DNA of 64,000 nucleotides from Candidatus Altimarinota bacterium. GTDB taxonomy: Bacteria; Patescibacteriota; Gracilibacteria; BD1-5; UBA2023. Shown here one piece after another: positions 28,978 to 41,276 of the stretch. Made by a program: the position numbers and the translations under genes. How positions within the stretch are numbered: the stretch's first letter is position 1; the number at the start of each line of letters is the position of its first letter. The stretch is from assembly GCA_024709505.1 (NCBI GenBank), contig JANJWP010000027.1:1-64000 (forward strand), written 5' to 3'. The notes under the pieces are model-generated. The model saw nothing but the letters and a program-made list of their open reading frames with translations. It did no database searches and had not been told where the DNA came from.

Positions 28978-30489
28978 ATGGCCACCAAAAAAGTCTACCT
29001 CAACACCGCCGCCCAAATCGGCGGAAAAATCGCGACGGCGCTCATCTCGATATTCCTTATCAAGATTCTCACCGGGTATCTCGATATCGCGGGGTACGGG
29101 CTTTATTCCAAAATCTACAACTTCCTCTCGATCTTCGCGGTCGTCGCCGACCTGGGACTCTATACCATAGCGGTCCGCGAAATCTCGCACCACAAGGGAG
29201 ACGCGAAAGAAGTTCGGAAAATCGCCGGAACCGTGCTGACCATCCGCGCGGTGATGGGGCTTGCCATTATCGCTTTGGCCCTCGCGGTAGCGGCCGTGAT
29301 TCCCGGATACGACACCGACGTCGCGATGATCGGCGTGCTCATTGCCGGGGTGTTCACGTTTTTCGGGCTCGTCAATTCGTCGATCCTCTCGCTTTTGCAG
29401 GCCTACCTCAAAACCGAATTTTCGTTCGTTTCGACGGTGCTTGGAAAGATTACGACCTTCGCGGCAATCGTCCTTATCGCCTACGTGGCATTGCCGAAGC
29501 CGTTTCCGAATCCGATGGAAAATTCGTTTCCTTATGAAACGGCGGCTTTCGCGCTCGTCATGCTCGCGGGGCTTCTGGGCAACGTCGTCATGACGGTTTC
29601 GCTCTACCTCTATTCCCGGAGGGTCGAGAAAATATCGTTCGTATTCGACCGCGAATGCGCGATGAGGATTACGAAGGCCTCCCTCCCCTATTGAGCCGCG
29701 CTCTTTTTGAACGTCGTGTTTTTCAAGGCCGACGTGGTCATGCTTTCGGTTATCGAACCCCAAGCCGTTGCCGATACCAATATCGCGCTCTACGGAGTTC
29801 CCATGAAGATCGTCGAAGTAGGCATGATGTTCGGCACGGTGTTTCTCAATTCGATGCTTCCGGTTTTGACCGAGTCGATGAAGAAGGGCGTCGCCGAGCT
29901 TGAGCCTCTCGTAAAGAAGGCGTATTCGCTCCTCTTTTTCTTCTGAGCGGGAACGGCGCTCTTCCTCGCGATCGCGGCAGTTCCGGTAGTGGAGTTCATT
30001 TCCAATGCCAATTACGTTGCCGACGGTCCGAGCGGATACGATTCGTCCGACGCGATGCGCATCGTGGCGTTCGTGTTCTTTTTCTTTTTCCTTTCGTCGC
30101 TTTTTACCTATTTGCTCGTCGCCGCCGGCGAACAGAAACGGCTTTTAAAGATCAACGGGATCATCGCCTTGGCGAATATCGTCGGCAACGCGCTCGTGAT
30201 TCCGACATACTCTTTCGTTTGAGCGGCCGTGGTCACGTTGGTTTCGCAGGTTTTCCTTCTTTTCCTTACGGCCCGGGCGGCGGGTCGCGCGGTGGGGGCG
30301 GCGACGTTTTTCGCAAAAGAAACCTTCGCGGTTTCAGTGCTTGCGCTCGGTTCTTCGGCAATCTGCTTTTTCGTATTGCGGGATTTGCCGAGTCTGGGAA
30401 ATTTTGCGACGGTCGTGGTTGCCGGAGCGGCATTCGGGGTTCCGTATTTGCTCGGGGGGGGCATGCTGAAAAATCTTGTCCGATCATAG
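28978..30489 (+). CDS. Polysaccharide/lipid flippase (MOP superfamily, Wzx-like)
   Basis: A 503-residue, 12-14 helix membrane protein beginning NTAAQIGGKIATALISIFLIKIL and DIAGYGLYSKIYNFLSIFAVVADLG, the typical start of oligosaccharide flippases. TGA at 29692, 29944 and 30220 lie in small-residue spots of helices; the last in YSFVGAAVVTLVSQ matches the usual YGxxGAA turn. These transporters flip undecaprenyl-linked glycans across the membrane. No glycosyltransferases lie next to it here. A strong terminator follows 33 bp after the TAG. Confidence 0.85.
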
Positions 30490-30521
30490 TCGTAGATTTA
30501 GAGCGCTCCATTCTTAAACGA

Positions 30522-30553
30522 AACTCCCCTCCGAATCTCGGAAGGGAGTTTTT
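30522..30553 (+). terminator. Terminator after the flippase gene
   Basis: AACTCCC-TCCGA pairs with TCGGA-GGGAGTT around ATC, with one bulge in each arm, followed by TTT. Confidence 0.8.
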
Positions 30554-30574
30554 ACGAACGTCCGTAAACGGGTC

Positions 30575-30991
30575 CTATTTCAACAACTCCGCCCCTTCTC
30601 CGCCATACTTAGTGGCAACGAGATCGATGATAAGTCCGAATACCGCGCCGGCGGCGAGCGTAAGCCAAAAAGTCGTCCAAGCGTCGGTTCCGGCCGCCGG
30701 AGCGACCATGGCGCCGGCGGCGAGCGGCAAAGATACGAAAACGCCCAAACACGTTCCGCGGAACCACGCCGGAATCGGGAAACGGAAAATCGGGTGGATG
30801 AGGTAAGCGCCCGCAAGGCCGATTACCATTCCAAGAAGAATCCGGTCAGCAAGAATCGTCCACATGAGCGCGGTTCCCCAAATCGAAGGGACCGCCGAAG
30901 ACGCGAGATAGGTGCAAAGAAATCCTGCCAAAAGTCCGAGGGATACGGCGATGGCGAAGCGCTTGCGCGCCGGAGGACACGTTTTAGCCAT
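30575..30991 (-). CDS. Small four-helix membrane protein, hypothetical
   Basis: A 138-residue protein with about four hydrophobic helices (FAIAVSLGLLAGFLCTYL; ILLGMVIGLAGAYLI; GTCLGVFVSLPLAAGAMV; FWLTLAAGAVFGLIIDLV) and a short charged end. Start at MAKTCPPARKR rather than the longer frame, since the extra N-terminus has no membrane-protein character and overlaps the divergent polA region. No known family recognised. Confidence 0.6.
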   Translation of the reverse strand: MAKTCPPARKRFAIAVSLGLLAGFLCTYLASSAVPSIWGTALMWTILADRILLGMVIGLAGAYLIHPIFRFPIPAWFRGTCLGVFVSLPLAAGAMVAPAAGTDAWTTFWLTLAAGAVFGLIIDLVATKYGGEGAELLK

Positions 30992-31142
30992 GGAAAAGAT
31001 GGGTGAGGAAAACGGCACCGCAATATTACTCGGCGAACCGATTCGCGCAAGGCGTGGCGATGGCGTGCGCATAAGGCGGCAATTTGCGTTTGCGAAAGCC
31101 GCTTCCAGCGAGATAATGGCGGCGAGCCTTTTTCACGAGCCC

Positions 31143-32549
31143 ATGCCAAAATTTCAAGATCTCAAAATTTCCCTCGCGCTTTCCGATTCCAAGCGAAAGA
31201 TTTCCGATTTTAGAGAATATGCCGAGCGTATCCATGAATACGCCGCTTCCGACGACGCCGTGACCGAGGCTTTTGAGCGGGCCTATTTCGCCGACAAGGA
31301 TTTTCGCGACGAAAAAGAGATGCTCCCGCCCCCAGGCGACGCAGTCGCGGCACTTGAGAGCGAACTGCTTCCCGTTTTGGCTCAAATGGAAGCCACGGGC
31401 GTGCATGCCGACGCGAAAGAACTCCGCGACATCGGCGAAGAACTCCGCGAAAAATCAAAAAACCTCGAACTCGAAATGATCGATTTGATTGGTGAACCGT
31501 TCAATCCCAATTCGGCCAAACAGGTCCAATATGTGCTTTTCGACAAACTGAAGATTCCTTCGGGAAAAAAGATCAAGACCGGGTTTTCGGTTGATTCGGA
31601 CACGCTCGAAGAAATTGGGAAAAATTACGCCATCGCGAACCTCATCCTCGAATACCGTTCTTACGAAAAACTCCGCGCGACCTACGCCGAAGGGCTCTTA
31701 AAGGAAATCGGCGAAGGCGGCCGCATCCATACGACCTACAATCAGGTAGCCACTTCGACCGGACGCCTTTCGAGCGAATCGCCCAACCTTCAAAACGTTC
31801 CATCCGGAGAAGGGTATCCCGCAAGAATCAAGGGATGTTTCCGTCCTGCCGAAGCCGGGTGGAAATACCTCGTGGCTGACTATTCCCAAATCGAACTCCG
31901 TATTCTCGCCCACCTTTCGAGCGACGGGGCGCTTTTGAACGCCTTCGAACTCGGGCGCGACATTCACGCCGAAACGGCGAAATTTCTCTTTCCAACCGCG
32001 AAAGAAATCAGCAAGGACATGCGCCGCATCGCCAAAACGGTCAATTTCGGAGTCATTTACGGGATTACCGGATTCGGGCTTTCCAAAACCATCGGCACTT
32101 CGCCCGCCGAAGCGACCGGATACATCGCCGCGTTTTTCGAACGCTACTCCGGAGTCCGCGCCTATTACGACGCGCTCCTCGAAAAAGCCCGGACGACCGG
32201 ATACGTCGAAACTGCCCTCGGCCGCAAGCGGTTCGTCAAAGGATTGAATGACTCCAACCAAAACATTCGCAAAGGCGCCGAACGTGAAGCGACGAATATG
32301 CCCGTTCAATGAACCGCCGCCGACGTCGTCAAGCGCGCGATGGTCAGCGTGGCTGAACGCCTTAAACGGGGAAAGTTCGAAAGCCGGATGATCATGCAGG
32401 TCCACGACGAGCTCGTCTTCGAGGGGCCGGAATCCGAAATGCCCGACCTGGAAATCCTCGTGCGCGAAGCGATGGAAACCGCCCTTCCGGGCTATCGTCT
32501 GCCCGTTGATATCGCCACCGGTTCAAATTGGGCTTCGGCCAAGGGATAA
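31143..32549 (+). CDS. polA: DNA polymerase I, polymerase domain only (Klenow-like)
   Basis: A 468-residue family A polymerase. All polymerase motifs are present: DYSQIELRILAHLS (A, catalytic Asp), RRIAKTVNFGVIYGITGFG (B, O-helix Lys/Tyr) and MIMQVHDELVF (C). NMPVQ-TGA-TAADVVKRAM (TGA at 32310) matches the universal QGTAAD, strong proof of Gly. There is no 5'-3' nuclease domain and only a remnant before the palm, so the gene is about half the length of E. coli PolA. The start is uncertain: ATG at 31116 is also possible. It is followed by rbfA after 78 bp. Confidence 0.93.
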
Positions 32550-32627
32550 GACCCTCGCCAAGAAGCCGCTTTCGGCTTGAATACGGAACGCTCTTCCGTA
32601 ATATCGGACGGTAATTTTTCCAAAAAA

Positions 32628-32996
32628 ATGACTTCGAGAACCGATAAAATCGGCGCCTACCTTTCCGCCCGCGTCACGCAAGCCGCCGTCGAACGCCTTC
32701 GCGATACCGAACAGGATGAAAAATTCGGTATCGTTTCGGTGGTTTCGGTGCGCGTTTCACCCGACCTCTCTTACGCCGACGTTTTCGTCGATTCGATTTC
32801 CGCCGCCAAGGACCTGCCCAAGGCGCTCGCACCCATGGCGGGCTCGCTGCGCCATGAACTTTCCCGGAAAATCGGCCTCCACAAGGCGCCTATAATCCGC
32901 TTTAGGACGAAAAAAGACTTGGAAGGCGAAATTTCCTCCGAAGAACGGGTGCTTACGATTCTTGATGAAATCTCCAAATCGCATGCGGGCGCTTAA
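32628..32996 (+). CDS. rbfA: Ribosome-binding factor A
   Basis: A 122-residue KH-like protein. The order VSVVSVRVSPDLSYADVFVDS, LRHELSRKIGLHKAPIIRFRTKKD and VLTILDEI is that of RbfA, which helps mature the 16S rRNA 5' end in late 30S assembly. Start at MTSRTDKIG; the longer in-frame start adds an unsupported 17 residues. Overlaps the next gene by 14 bp. Confidence 0.88.
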   Translation: MTSRTDKIGAYLSARVTQAAVERLRDTEQDEKFGIVSVVSVRVSPDLSYADVFVDSISAAKDLPKALAPMAGSLRHELSRKIGLHKAPIIRFRTKKDLEGEISSEERVLTILDEISKSHAGA

Positions 32997-33996
32997 GCGG
33001 ATCAAAACCTATTCCGAAGCGTTTCTCCGATACTTCGAGAGGAAGAATTTTCGCGATCGCGTGCGCGAAGAAAAAACTAAGAAATACCTCGTTTCAACGG
33101 CGCGACCAAAATCGGTTACTATCTTCGATTCGTGCGGTCGCGGGGGAAAATTTCGTTTCGCTTCGACCATCTACGCAAAAATCCGCGAAGAAAGCGATGC
33201 TATCCGCGCGGTGTCGGCATCGATCGCGGCAGTGCTCGTTTTGCTTTCCGGCTATTTGATTTTCGGTTCCACCTATTTTCGAATATCGCCGTCGAAGGTC
33301 ATTGTCGAGCGTCTCGATTCCGGGAGCGACGTTAACATCGCCTACAAGTCCATCGAAGAATTTTACGGAGCGCCCATATTTTCAGTCGAATCTCGGGCGG
33401 TAGCTTCCGCCGTGATCGCCATGCAAAAAAACATCCGCGAGGCGCGGGTCTCCAAGCTTTATCCGAACGGACTCAAGATCGTGCTGTCCTCGTGGCCGCC
33501 CGAATTCGTCACGTACTTCCCTTCCCTCGAACGCTATTACGGAGTTACCGGAAACGGCATTTTAGTATACGCGAGAAGCCGGAATCCGGAGCTCGCGGAA
33601 ATCAGCATCATCGACCCCGATTTGGCTGAGGCCGGATTTCTCGATTACCGGGAAGGCATCGCCGAAGAGTCCATGAAACGGATGCTCTCTCTCCGTGACG
33701 CGATGAAAGAAGCCCTTCCTGGAATCGTCATTTCCAAATACGCGTATTTTCGTCTTGAACAGGAAGTCCACGTATCCCTGGATTCGGGAGCGCGGCTCAT
33801 CTTCTCCCTCGACGGAACCGACCGGCGGCAGTTGTCCACCCTCGTCTTTTGGAATTCGCAAGAAGGGGGGATTTTAGCGAAATGAGGCATGGCCTACGTT
33901 GACTTGCGCGTTCCAGCAAGGGTGTTCGTATGCCGCGAAGAAGCCGTCTGCAAAAAGAACCTTGCGCGAATTTATGGAGAATACTACGGCAAATAG
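32983..33996 (+). CDS. FtsQ/DivIB-like cell division protein
   Basis: A 337-residue protein with a basic cytoplasmic tail, a single membrane helix (about residues 83-103, VLVLLSGYLIFGSTYF) and a POTRA-like domain (SPSKVIVERLDSGSDVNIAY, EARVSKLYPNGLKIVL) as in FtsQ/DivIB. After TGA (33883, Gly) the C-terminus ends YVDLRVPARVFV, resembling the DLR motif of FtsQ. FtsQ links early and late divisome proteins. Context: next to a Bat-type operon rather than mur genes, so identity is good for fold but less so for function. The stop overlaps the following gene by 23 bp. Confidence 0.72.
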
Positions 33997-34465
33997 CGGC
34001 GCGCTCGCCGAACTTCGGGACGTGAGGTTTCCGGCTCCGGATTCGGATTTTTTTTCCAATTTCCTGCCGGAATTCCTTTTCGCGGTCATCGTGGGCATCC
34101 TCGTCGGAGCGGCGGTGGCGCACTATTCGAAGCTTTTTTCGGCAATCGAAGCCGAAAGGAACCGCCCGAAAACGGCGCTCGAAGAAGCCGTTTCGTCGAT
34201 ACGGTCCCTTGATTGCGATTCGGAACATTTCGCGGAGGAGCTTTGGAAAATCCTTCGAAAATATCTCAGCGAACGCTACGGAAACCCGTTTTTTCCAAGC
34301 ATGACGGCAAGCGAAGCGGTAATCGCGATGGACAAAGACCCCGAATTTGAAAAACTCGCCGGACTCGTCCGTCGCCTTGAATATGCGCCCGAACGCGAAA
34401 CATCCGCAAAACTCGCGCTCAAAGAACTTTCCGTCGATTTCCTCATCCAACGCGAACATGGGTAG
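33974..34465 (+). CDS. DUF4381-like membrane protein of the Bat operon
   Basis: A 163-residue protein: short N-terminus, one membrane helix (FLFAVIVGILVGAAVAHYSKLF) and a helical cytoplasmic domain with LWKILRKYLSERYGNPF. DUF4381-like proteins usually precede the VWA genes of Bat (aerotolerance) operons. It overlaps the upstream FtsQ-like gene and the downstream VWA gene, so translation is coupled. Exact role unknown; the assignment rests on size, topology and context. Confidence 0.6.
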   Translation: MENTTANSGALAELRDVRFPAPDSDFFSNFLPEFLFAVIVGILVGAAVAHYSKLFSAIEAERNRPKTALEEAVSSIRSLDCDSEHFAEELWKILRKYLSERYGNPFFPSMTASEAVIAMDKDPEFEKLAGLVRRLEYAPERETSAKLALKELSVDFLIQREHG

Positions 34466-36416
34466 CGTCGAATTCTTGCGTCCGGAATGGTTTTTTACGG
34501 CGATTCTTTCGCTCCCGGTTGCCGCACTCGTTTTTTGGGAGGCCCGGTTTTGAAGGTATTTCCGCACGAAAAACGTCCGTGAAGGACAAAAAAGCACTCC
34601 GCTCGTGGGACTCCAGGCTTTCTTTGCCTCACTCGCCATCATTGCCGTCTCAATCCTTCTTGCCGACCCAAGACAACCGTTTACCAAACAAATCGAGCGC
34701 AAAGAAGGCACTGACGTCGTCTTCGTGCTCGACGTTTCAAAATCGATGCTCGCGGAAGACCTCATGCCCAATCGCATCGACGTGGCGAAAAAGGTCATCT
34801 CGGAGTTTGTCGCGAAGCGCGACGGAGACCGTTTTTGACTCGTCGTTTTTGCGGGAAAACCCTTTCTTTTTTCTCCGCTCACCTCCGATCTGGAAGCGTT
34901 TTCCACAATTCTTTCGAAGGTTACGACCGATTCGGTTCGACAAGAAATTCCGGGATTTTCGGGAACCAACATCGGAGAAGGACTGCTTCTTGCTTCCGAA
35001 TCGCTCTCCGGGGCTACCGGCGACAAAAACGTCATCCTCGTAACCGACGGCGAAGCCAACGTGGGGGTCGATCCAAGACCCGTCGCGAAACTCCTGCAGG
35101 AAAAAGGAGTAAAAGTGCACTCCGTGGGAATTGGGGACCCTGGAGGAATCGACCTTTTCGTGACCGACAAGCGGACCTGAGAAAAACACTATTTCCTCTG
35201 ACCGGACGGGAAACCGATTCGCGCCATCGTCGATGCCGAACTCATGGCCTTCATCTCGACGACCACTTCGGGGATGTTCGCGAATGCCCGTGATCAAAAG
35301 GGGCTCGAAACCATTTTTTCCGCCCTTGATCAGGCAACGAAAAAGGAATCGTTTATCGAAACCGAAAAGCGGTATTCCGAAATCCGTTTCCCTTTCGCCC
35401 TTTTGGCGCTCGTTTCCATCGTTTTAACCGCTCTTTTTTCGAGGCTCGCTTCCGATGATCCCTCGATTCTCCCGGTAAAACCCTTGAAACTTGCCGAAAG
35501 TTCGGGAAACTATCGCGTATCGAAATTCCGGCGGATTCTCCGTCGCGCATGCTTCCTTACGGCATGCCTTGCGGTGCTTGCCGGCCTTTTCGGATTTTCC
35601 TATCGGATCGAGAGCGGTTCCGAAAGCCGAAACGTCATGTTCGTGCTCGACGTCTCCCGCTCGATGGACGCGGTTGATCCGCTCGAAAAAACGAGTCGGT
35701 TGGACCGGGCCAAGTCGTTCGTTTCATGGGCGGTTTCCAAATATCCGCAAAATCGGCATTCGCTCGTCGTTTTCTCGGGAGAAGCCTTTGAAGCCGTTCC
35801 GGCGACCGAAGACGCGCGGACGTTTTGATACTTTCTTTCGGGGATTTCGAGCCGTTATTCCCAAACCGTCGGAACCGATCTGCAAAATGCCCTGCGTTTG
35901 GTTTCGCGAAAGCTTTCCGAGACCGCTTTTTCCCCCGAAGGACCAAAATCGCTCGTCGTATTTTTAAGCGACGGCGGCGATCGCGAAGATACTCCCGAAG
36001 TTCCAGAACTCCGCGCCATCTACGCTCAATCCGATAAAATTGCCGAAACCCTTGCCATAACGTTCGGAAGTCCGGAAGGAGCCGTCGTTCCTGCGGGGTT
36101 GGACGTTTTCGGATCTCCAGTCGCCGTGCGCGACGAAAAGGGGAATCCCGTCATTTCAAGAGCCAATCCCGAAGCGTCCGAACGTCTTGCCAAAGCCACT
36201 CTTGGAGCCGCGACGAACGAAAAGGACGCGAAGACCGCCTTTTCCAAAGCCCTTTCGAAGGTCGTCACTTCGAATCCACAAAACGGCGGCGTTTCCCCTC
36301 CTGCTGAAAAAATCGAACCGTTTTGGATTTTTGCGCTCCTTTCTTGGTTTGCCGCGTTCGCCATTCAGGATAAAATGCCCCTATGAACCAAAAGGCCATT
36401 CTTGCGGGCTCAGTAA
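34458..36416 (+). CDS. Fused BatA-BatB protein with two VWA domains
   Basis: A 652-residue protein from one open frame, read through six TGA codons (34551, 34836, 35178, 35199, 35826, 36384). Unit 1: membrane helices, VWA domain with MIDAS residues DVSKSM, GTNIGEGL and TDGEANVG, then a helix (FALLALVSIVLTALF). Unit 2: helix (ACFLTACLAVLAGLFGF), second VWA with DVSRSM, GTDLQNAL and LSDGGDRE, then a C-terminal helix. BatA and BatB are normally separate genes; no stop separates them here. Bat proteins form membrane-associated metal-binding complexes of poorly known role. The TGA at 36384, not a stop here, extends the end to TAA at 36414, overlapping the next gene. Confidence 0.83.
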
Positions 36417-37360
36417 CCGCAATCACTTCCCTTTTTCTCTTAAACCTCGCCGTCCATACGGGAGAGGCGTCTTTCGTTTTGGGGTGGCTGCAGGCGAAAA
36501 ACGGGAGCTACGAACGCTCGGCCTTCTATTTCCGCCGAGCGGGCAAGGACGCTTTTAGCGGTTCATCGCTGAAAGACCGCGCCAACGTCGCCTTGTGAGC
36601 ATCGCTTGTCGCAAGCGGAAAATACCTCGACGCGACCAACATTCTCATGAAGGGCAACGATCGCTCCGAAGAGGGTGAGAAACTGAATCTCGACGCTTTG
36701 CGGCTCTACGCTTTTGGAATCGCGCGGGCCCATACCGCCATGCAAAACGATTCCGAAACCCGCAAGATTCAGCTCGAATCGGCGCTTGAGGCTTTCAGTG
36801 GATCATACCGATTGCGCCAAAACGAGGATGCGGCGCACAATTACGAAGTGATTAAACGGCTTCTTGACGAGGAAAGAAAAAAGGACGAAGAAAAACGAAG
36901 CGAGGAAGAGGCCAAGAAAGAAGAAACGCCGCCCGAACAAGAAGAACTAAAGAAAGAAGAACCGAAAAAGAACCAGCCTCCAGAAGAAGGACTAAAAGAA
37001 GGCGGGAGCGAACAAGAAGGGGCCTCGGAAAAAGATCCTCCCCTCCCCGCCTCTCCCGTTCCCAACCAAGGGAATTGGACCAATGGCGGAGATCCGCAAA
37101 CGCTTCGAAGCGATCCGGGAGGAAACAAAGGCGCCAACGTCACCGTTCCACTCTCCCCGGCAGAACGCCAAGAGCTCGAAAATGCCCTCAAAGGCCTCGT
37201 GGAACTTCAAGAAAACCGGGGGAAATACGTCCGTCCCGACGGAACGCAAAATTCCGACGGAAACGTTCCGAACGCTTTGCGGGAACTTTTTTTCGGCGAT
37301 TCGTTTTTCGAAGGCTTCTTTCAGGATTCCGAAAACGTTCGCGGAAAGAAAAGTTGGTAG
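36383..37360 (+). CDS. BatC-like TPR protein
   Basis: A 325-residue protein: N-terminal membrane helix (ITSLFLLNLAVHTGEASFVLGWL), TPR-like helical repeats (residues 30-150: YERSAFYFRRAG, LKDRANVAL-TGA-ASL), then a very acidic Glu/Lys-rich linker (EERKKDEEKRSEEEAKKEE) and a Gly/Asn-rich C-terminus. This matches BatB/BatC-associated TPR proteins. TGA at 36596 is Gly. Translationally coupled to the fused VWA gene through a 34-bp overlap. Confidence 0.75.
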
Positions 37361-37369
37361 GCGGAGAAA

Positions 37370-38080
37370 CTATTCCGGAACCACGAGCGTCCCCCGCACT
37401 TCTTCGCTTCCGAGCCGGTCGATATCCTCGATTCGGCAGACGAAGAGGGGAAGTTTTTCGTCCTTGGCAAGAGCGATCGCGCTTTGATCCATGATACGGA
37501 GGTTTTTGTTTAACGCTTCGCTTCCAGTAACGGTTTCGTAGCGGATGGCATCGGGATACTTGGCAGGATCCTTATCGTACACTCCATCGACCTTCGTGCC
37601 TTTAACGAGCACGTCGCAATGGAGCTCGAGCGCGCGGAGCACCGCGGCGGAGTCGGTGGTGAAATAGGGATTCCCCGATCATCCCACCGCAATGACGACG
37701 CGGCCGTTTTTCAGGTGTTTGACGGCGCGGCGCTGGATGAAAAGTTCACTTACGCGGTTGATTTCAAGGGCGCTCATGATCCGCACTTCCCTTCCATGGC
37801 GTTCGATGGCGTCTCAAAGCGCGATCCCGTTGATAACGGTCGCGAGCATTCCCATGTAGTCGCCTTGCGAGCGGTCGAGGCCTTTGGCGGCCATCGTCGC
37901 ACCTCGGAAGATGTTGCCTCATCCGATCACGATGACGACCTCTTTCCCCGCATTCGCGAGGGCGACGACCTTGGTCGCGAGAGTGTGGAGGAAATCGACG
38001 TCGATTCCGTATCCTGCCGATCCTTGGAGGGCTTCGCCGGAAAGTTTGAGAAGGAAACGTTTAGCGTTTCGAACGAGCAT
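37370..38080 (-). CDS. pyrH: UMP kinase (uridylate kinase)
   Basis: A 236-residue amino-acid-kinase-fold enzyme that makes UDP from UMP and ATP. Motifs: [23 protein letters not shown] (second Gly is TGA at 37919), [24 protein letters not shown] (TGA at 37679) and [17 protein letters not shown] third TGA (37814) is in GIALGDAIE. Start at MLVRNAKRF. Length fits the family (about 240). It is the last gene of the gyrB-HTH-pyrH minus-strand group and converges with the BatC-like gene (9 bp between stops). Confidence 0.94.
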
Positions 38081-38130
38081 GGAATATCTGGATAAGGAAA
38101 TGGAGGCGAAGAAAAATCCCGCGAACGGGA

Positions 38131-38736
38131 TTAGATGGTGGCGAACCAAACGCCGATAAAGCCTAAAAGAAGGAGGGCGAGGGCGACCGCGAGAATGACC
38201 GTGACGGTTTTTTCGTTCTCGAGCCTCTTTGAGAGGGACTCGATTTCTTTGGCGGCCTGATTTTTTTCGTCTTCGCCCTTGGTTTTGGCGGCTTCGAGAA
38301 GGTAGGCGGTCTTTTTGAATTCGATCATCGAAACTGAATTTTTCAGCTCGGCTTCGGCTTGCCCTACGCGAAAAGAAAGTTCCCGAATGACCCGGTCCTT
38401 CTCGTCGATGCGTTTTTGCGCGTCTTCAAAAAGGTCTTGATAATCGACGATGACCGAACGACGTTTGAACCCGGTGTCTTTCTGGTCTTCAAAGAAGATG
38501 ATTTCCGAAGCGTTCGAAACGGTCGAAAACGATTTTGGAAGGTCCTCCTGCCGGGCACGGTCGTCAACCTCCCGACCGAGTTCGGTTTTAAGTATTTCCA
38601 AATCCCCGTCGTGGACGAACACCTTTTTCCCTACCTTTTTCGAACGGAGCTTTCCAGCTTTGACGTATCGGTCCAAAGTCCTCGTCGAGACGGCGAGGTG
38701 TTCGGCTGCGGCGTAACGGTCGAGGGTGAAGGGCAT
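38131..38736 (-). CDS. Membrane-anchored excisionase-type HTH protein
   Basis: A 201-residue protein: an N-terminal MerR/excisionase-like helix-turn-helix (YAAAEHLAVSTRTLDRYVKAGKLRSKKVGKKVFV, given here in outline), a long coiled coil (residues 75-170) and a C-terminal membrane helix (VTVILAVALALLLLGFIGVWF). A DNA-binding head tied to the membrane by a coiled coil is unusual; it may tether DNA or regulate from the membrane. It starts 4 bp from the gyrB stop, so it is in the same operon. No known family name; function inferred only from architecture. Confidence 0.7.
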   Translation of the reverse strand: MPFTLDRYAAAEHLAVSTRTLDRYVKAGKLRSKKVGKKVFVHDGDLEILKTELGREVDDRARQEDLPKSFSTVSNASEIIFFEDQKDTGFKRRSVIVDYQDLFEDAQKRIDEKDRVIRELSFRVGQAEAELKNSVSMIEFKKTAYLLEAAKTKGEDEKNQAAKEIESLSKRLENEKTVTVILAVALALLLLGFIGVWFATI

Positions 38737-38740
38737 ATCC

Positions 38741-40678
<1,938 letters not shown>

Positions 40679-40730
40679 TTATACGGAAACGGCGCCCAAA
40701 GTAAAATCGGTTTCTCCCCGGTTTTCCGCG

Positions 40731-41168
40731 CTACAAAACGAAATCGATGGGCGTACCGCGGCTTTGGAAAACCGCCCGTTCAAGTTCGAAGCGGGACTCC
40801 CACGAAATCCAAAAATCAAAAGCGGCGGGGTCAGTAGCCGCCCGCAGGAGGATCCAATTCTTCCAATCTTGGAATTTCGCTTCCGGAAAGCCCGAACGTT
40901 CCAAATGGGAAAGTCCGGAGAGAAGAATTTTCGAAGCGGCTTCGCGCTTGGCCGAACCAAAAAATTCGATCCGTTCCGAATCCCCTACGGAAAAAGCCAT
41001 CCGCTCGAGTTGCCCAAGGAGAAAGAGCGCTTTTTTTGGTCCGTGACGCAGTATCCGTTCGGCATATTCGACGGGGGTTCTTCCGGCGAGCTCCACTCGG
41101 TCCAATGCCAAAACCGCCCGTGCCACGAATTCGCGGGTTTTGGCATTTATCCGAATATTCTGGGGCAT
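40731..41168 (-). CDS. Hypothetical protein
   Basis: A 145-residue mainly helical protein with no signal peptide or membrane segment (MPQNIRINAKTREFVARAVL, then repeated Arg/Leu helices). A GGAGG sequence abuts the ATG, and a longer start at 41240 is possible, but that extension crosses a hairpin and a short direct repeat and looks non-coding. It lies between the ABC-F gene and gyrB, all minus strand. Not recognised. Confidence 0.5.
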   Translation of the reverse strand: MPQNIRINAKTREFVARAVLALDRVELAGRTPVEYAERILRHGPKKALFLLGQLERMAFSVGDSERIEFFGSAKREAASKILLSGLSHLERSGFPEAKFQDWKNWILLRAATDPAAFDFWISWESRFELERAVFQSRGTPIDFVL

Positions 41169-41206
41169 CCTCCGTTGCAGGGGGCATCCTCCGCTTTCTG
41201 CGGAGG
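41162..41206. repeat. Short direct repeat plus hairpin
   Basis: GGGGCATCCTCCG occurs at 41162-41174 and 41181-41193; the second copy runs into a perfect hairpin, CCTCCGC TTTCT GCGGAGG (41188-41206). On the minus strand each copy reads CGGAGGATGCCCC, so the duplication also copies a GGAGG-ATG start context. Confidence 0.6.
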
Positions 41207-41276
41207 CTTCGTTTCGTGAGGCAGGCAAGTTCTTGGGCATGGAGAGCGTTTTGAAAACCGTTTCGAAGGGAAGGGA

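Noticed and set aside
34458-36416. BatA and BatB as two separate genes
   Set aside because: No TAA/TAG or start context lies between the two units; only TGA codons interrupt the frame.
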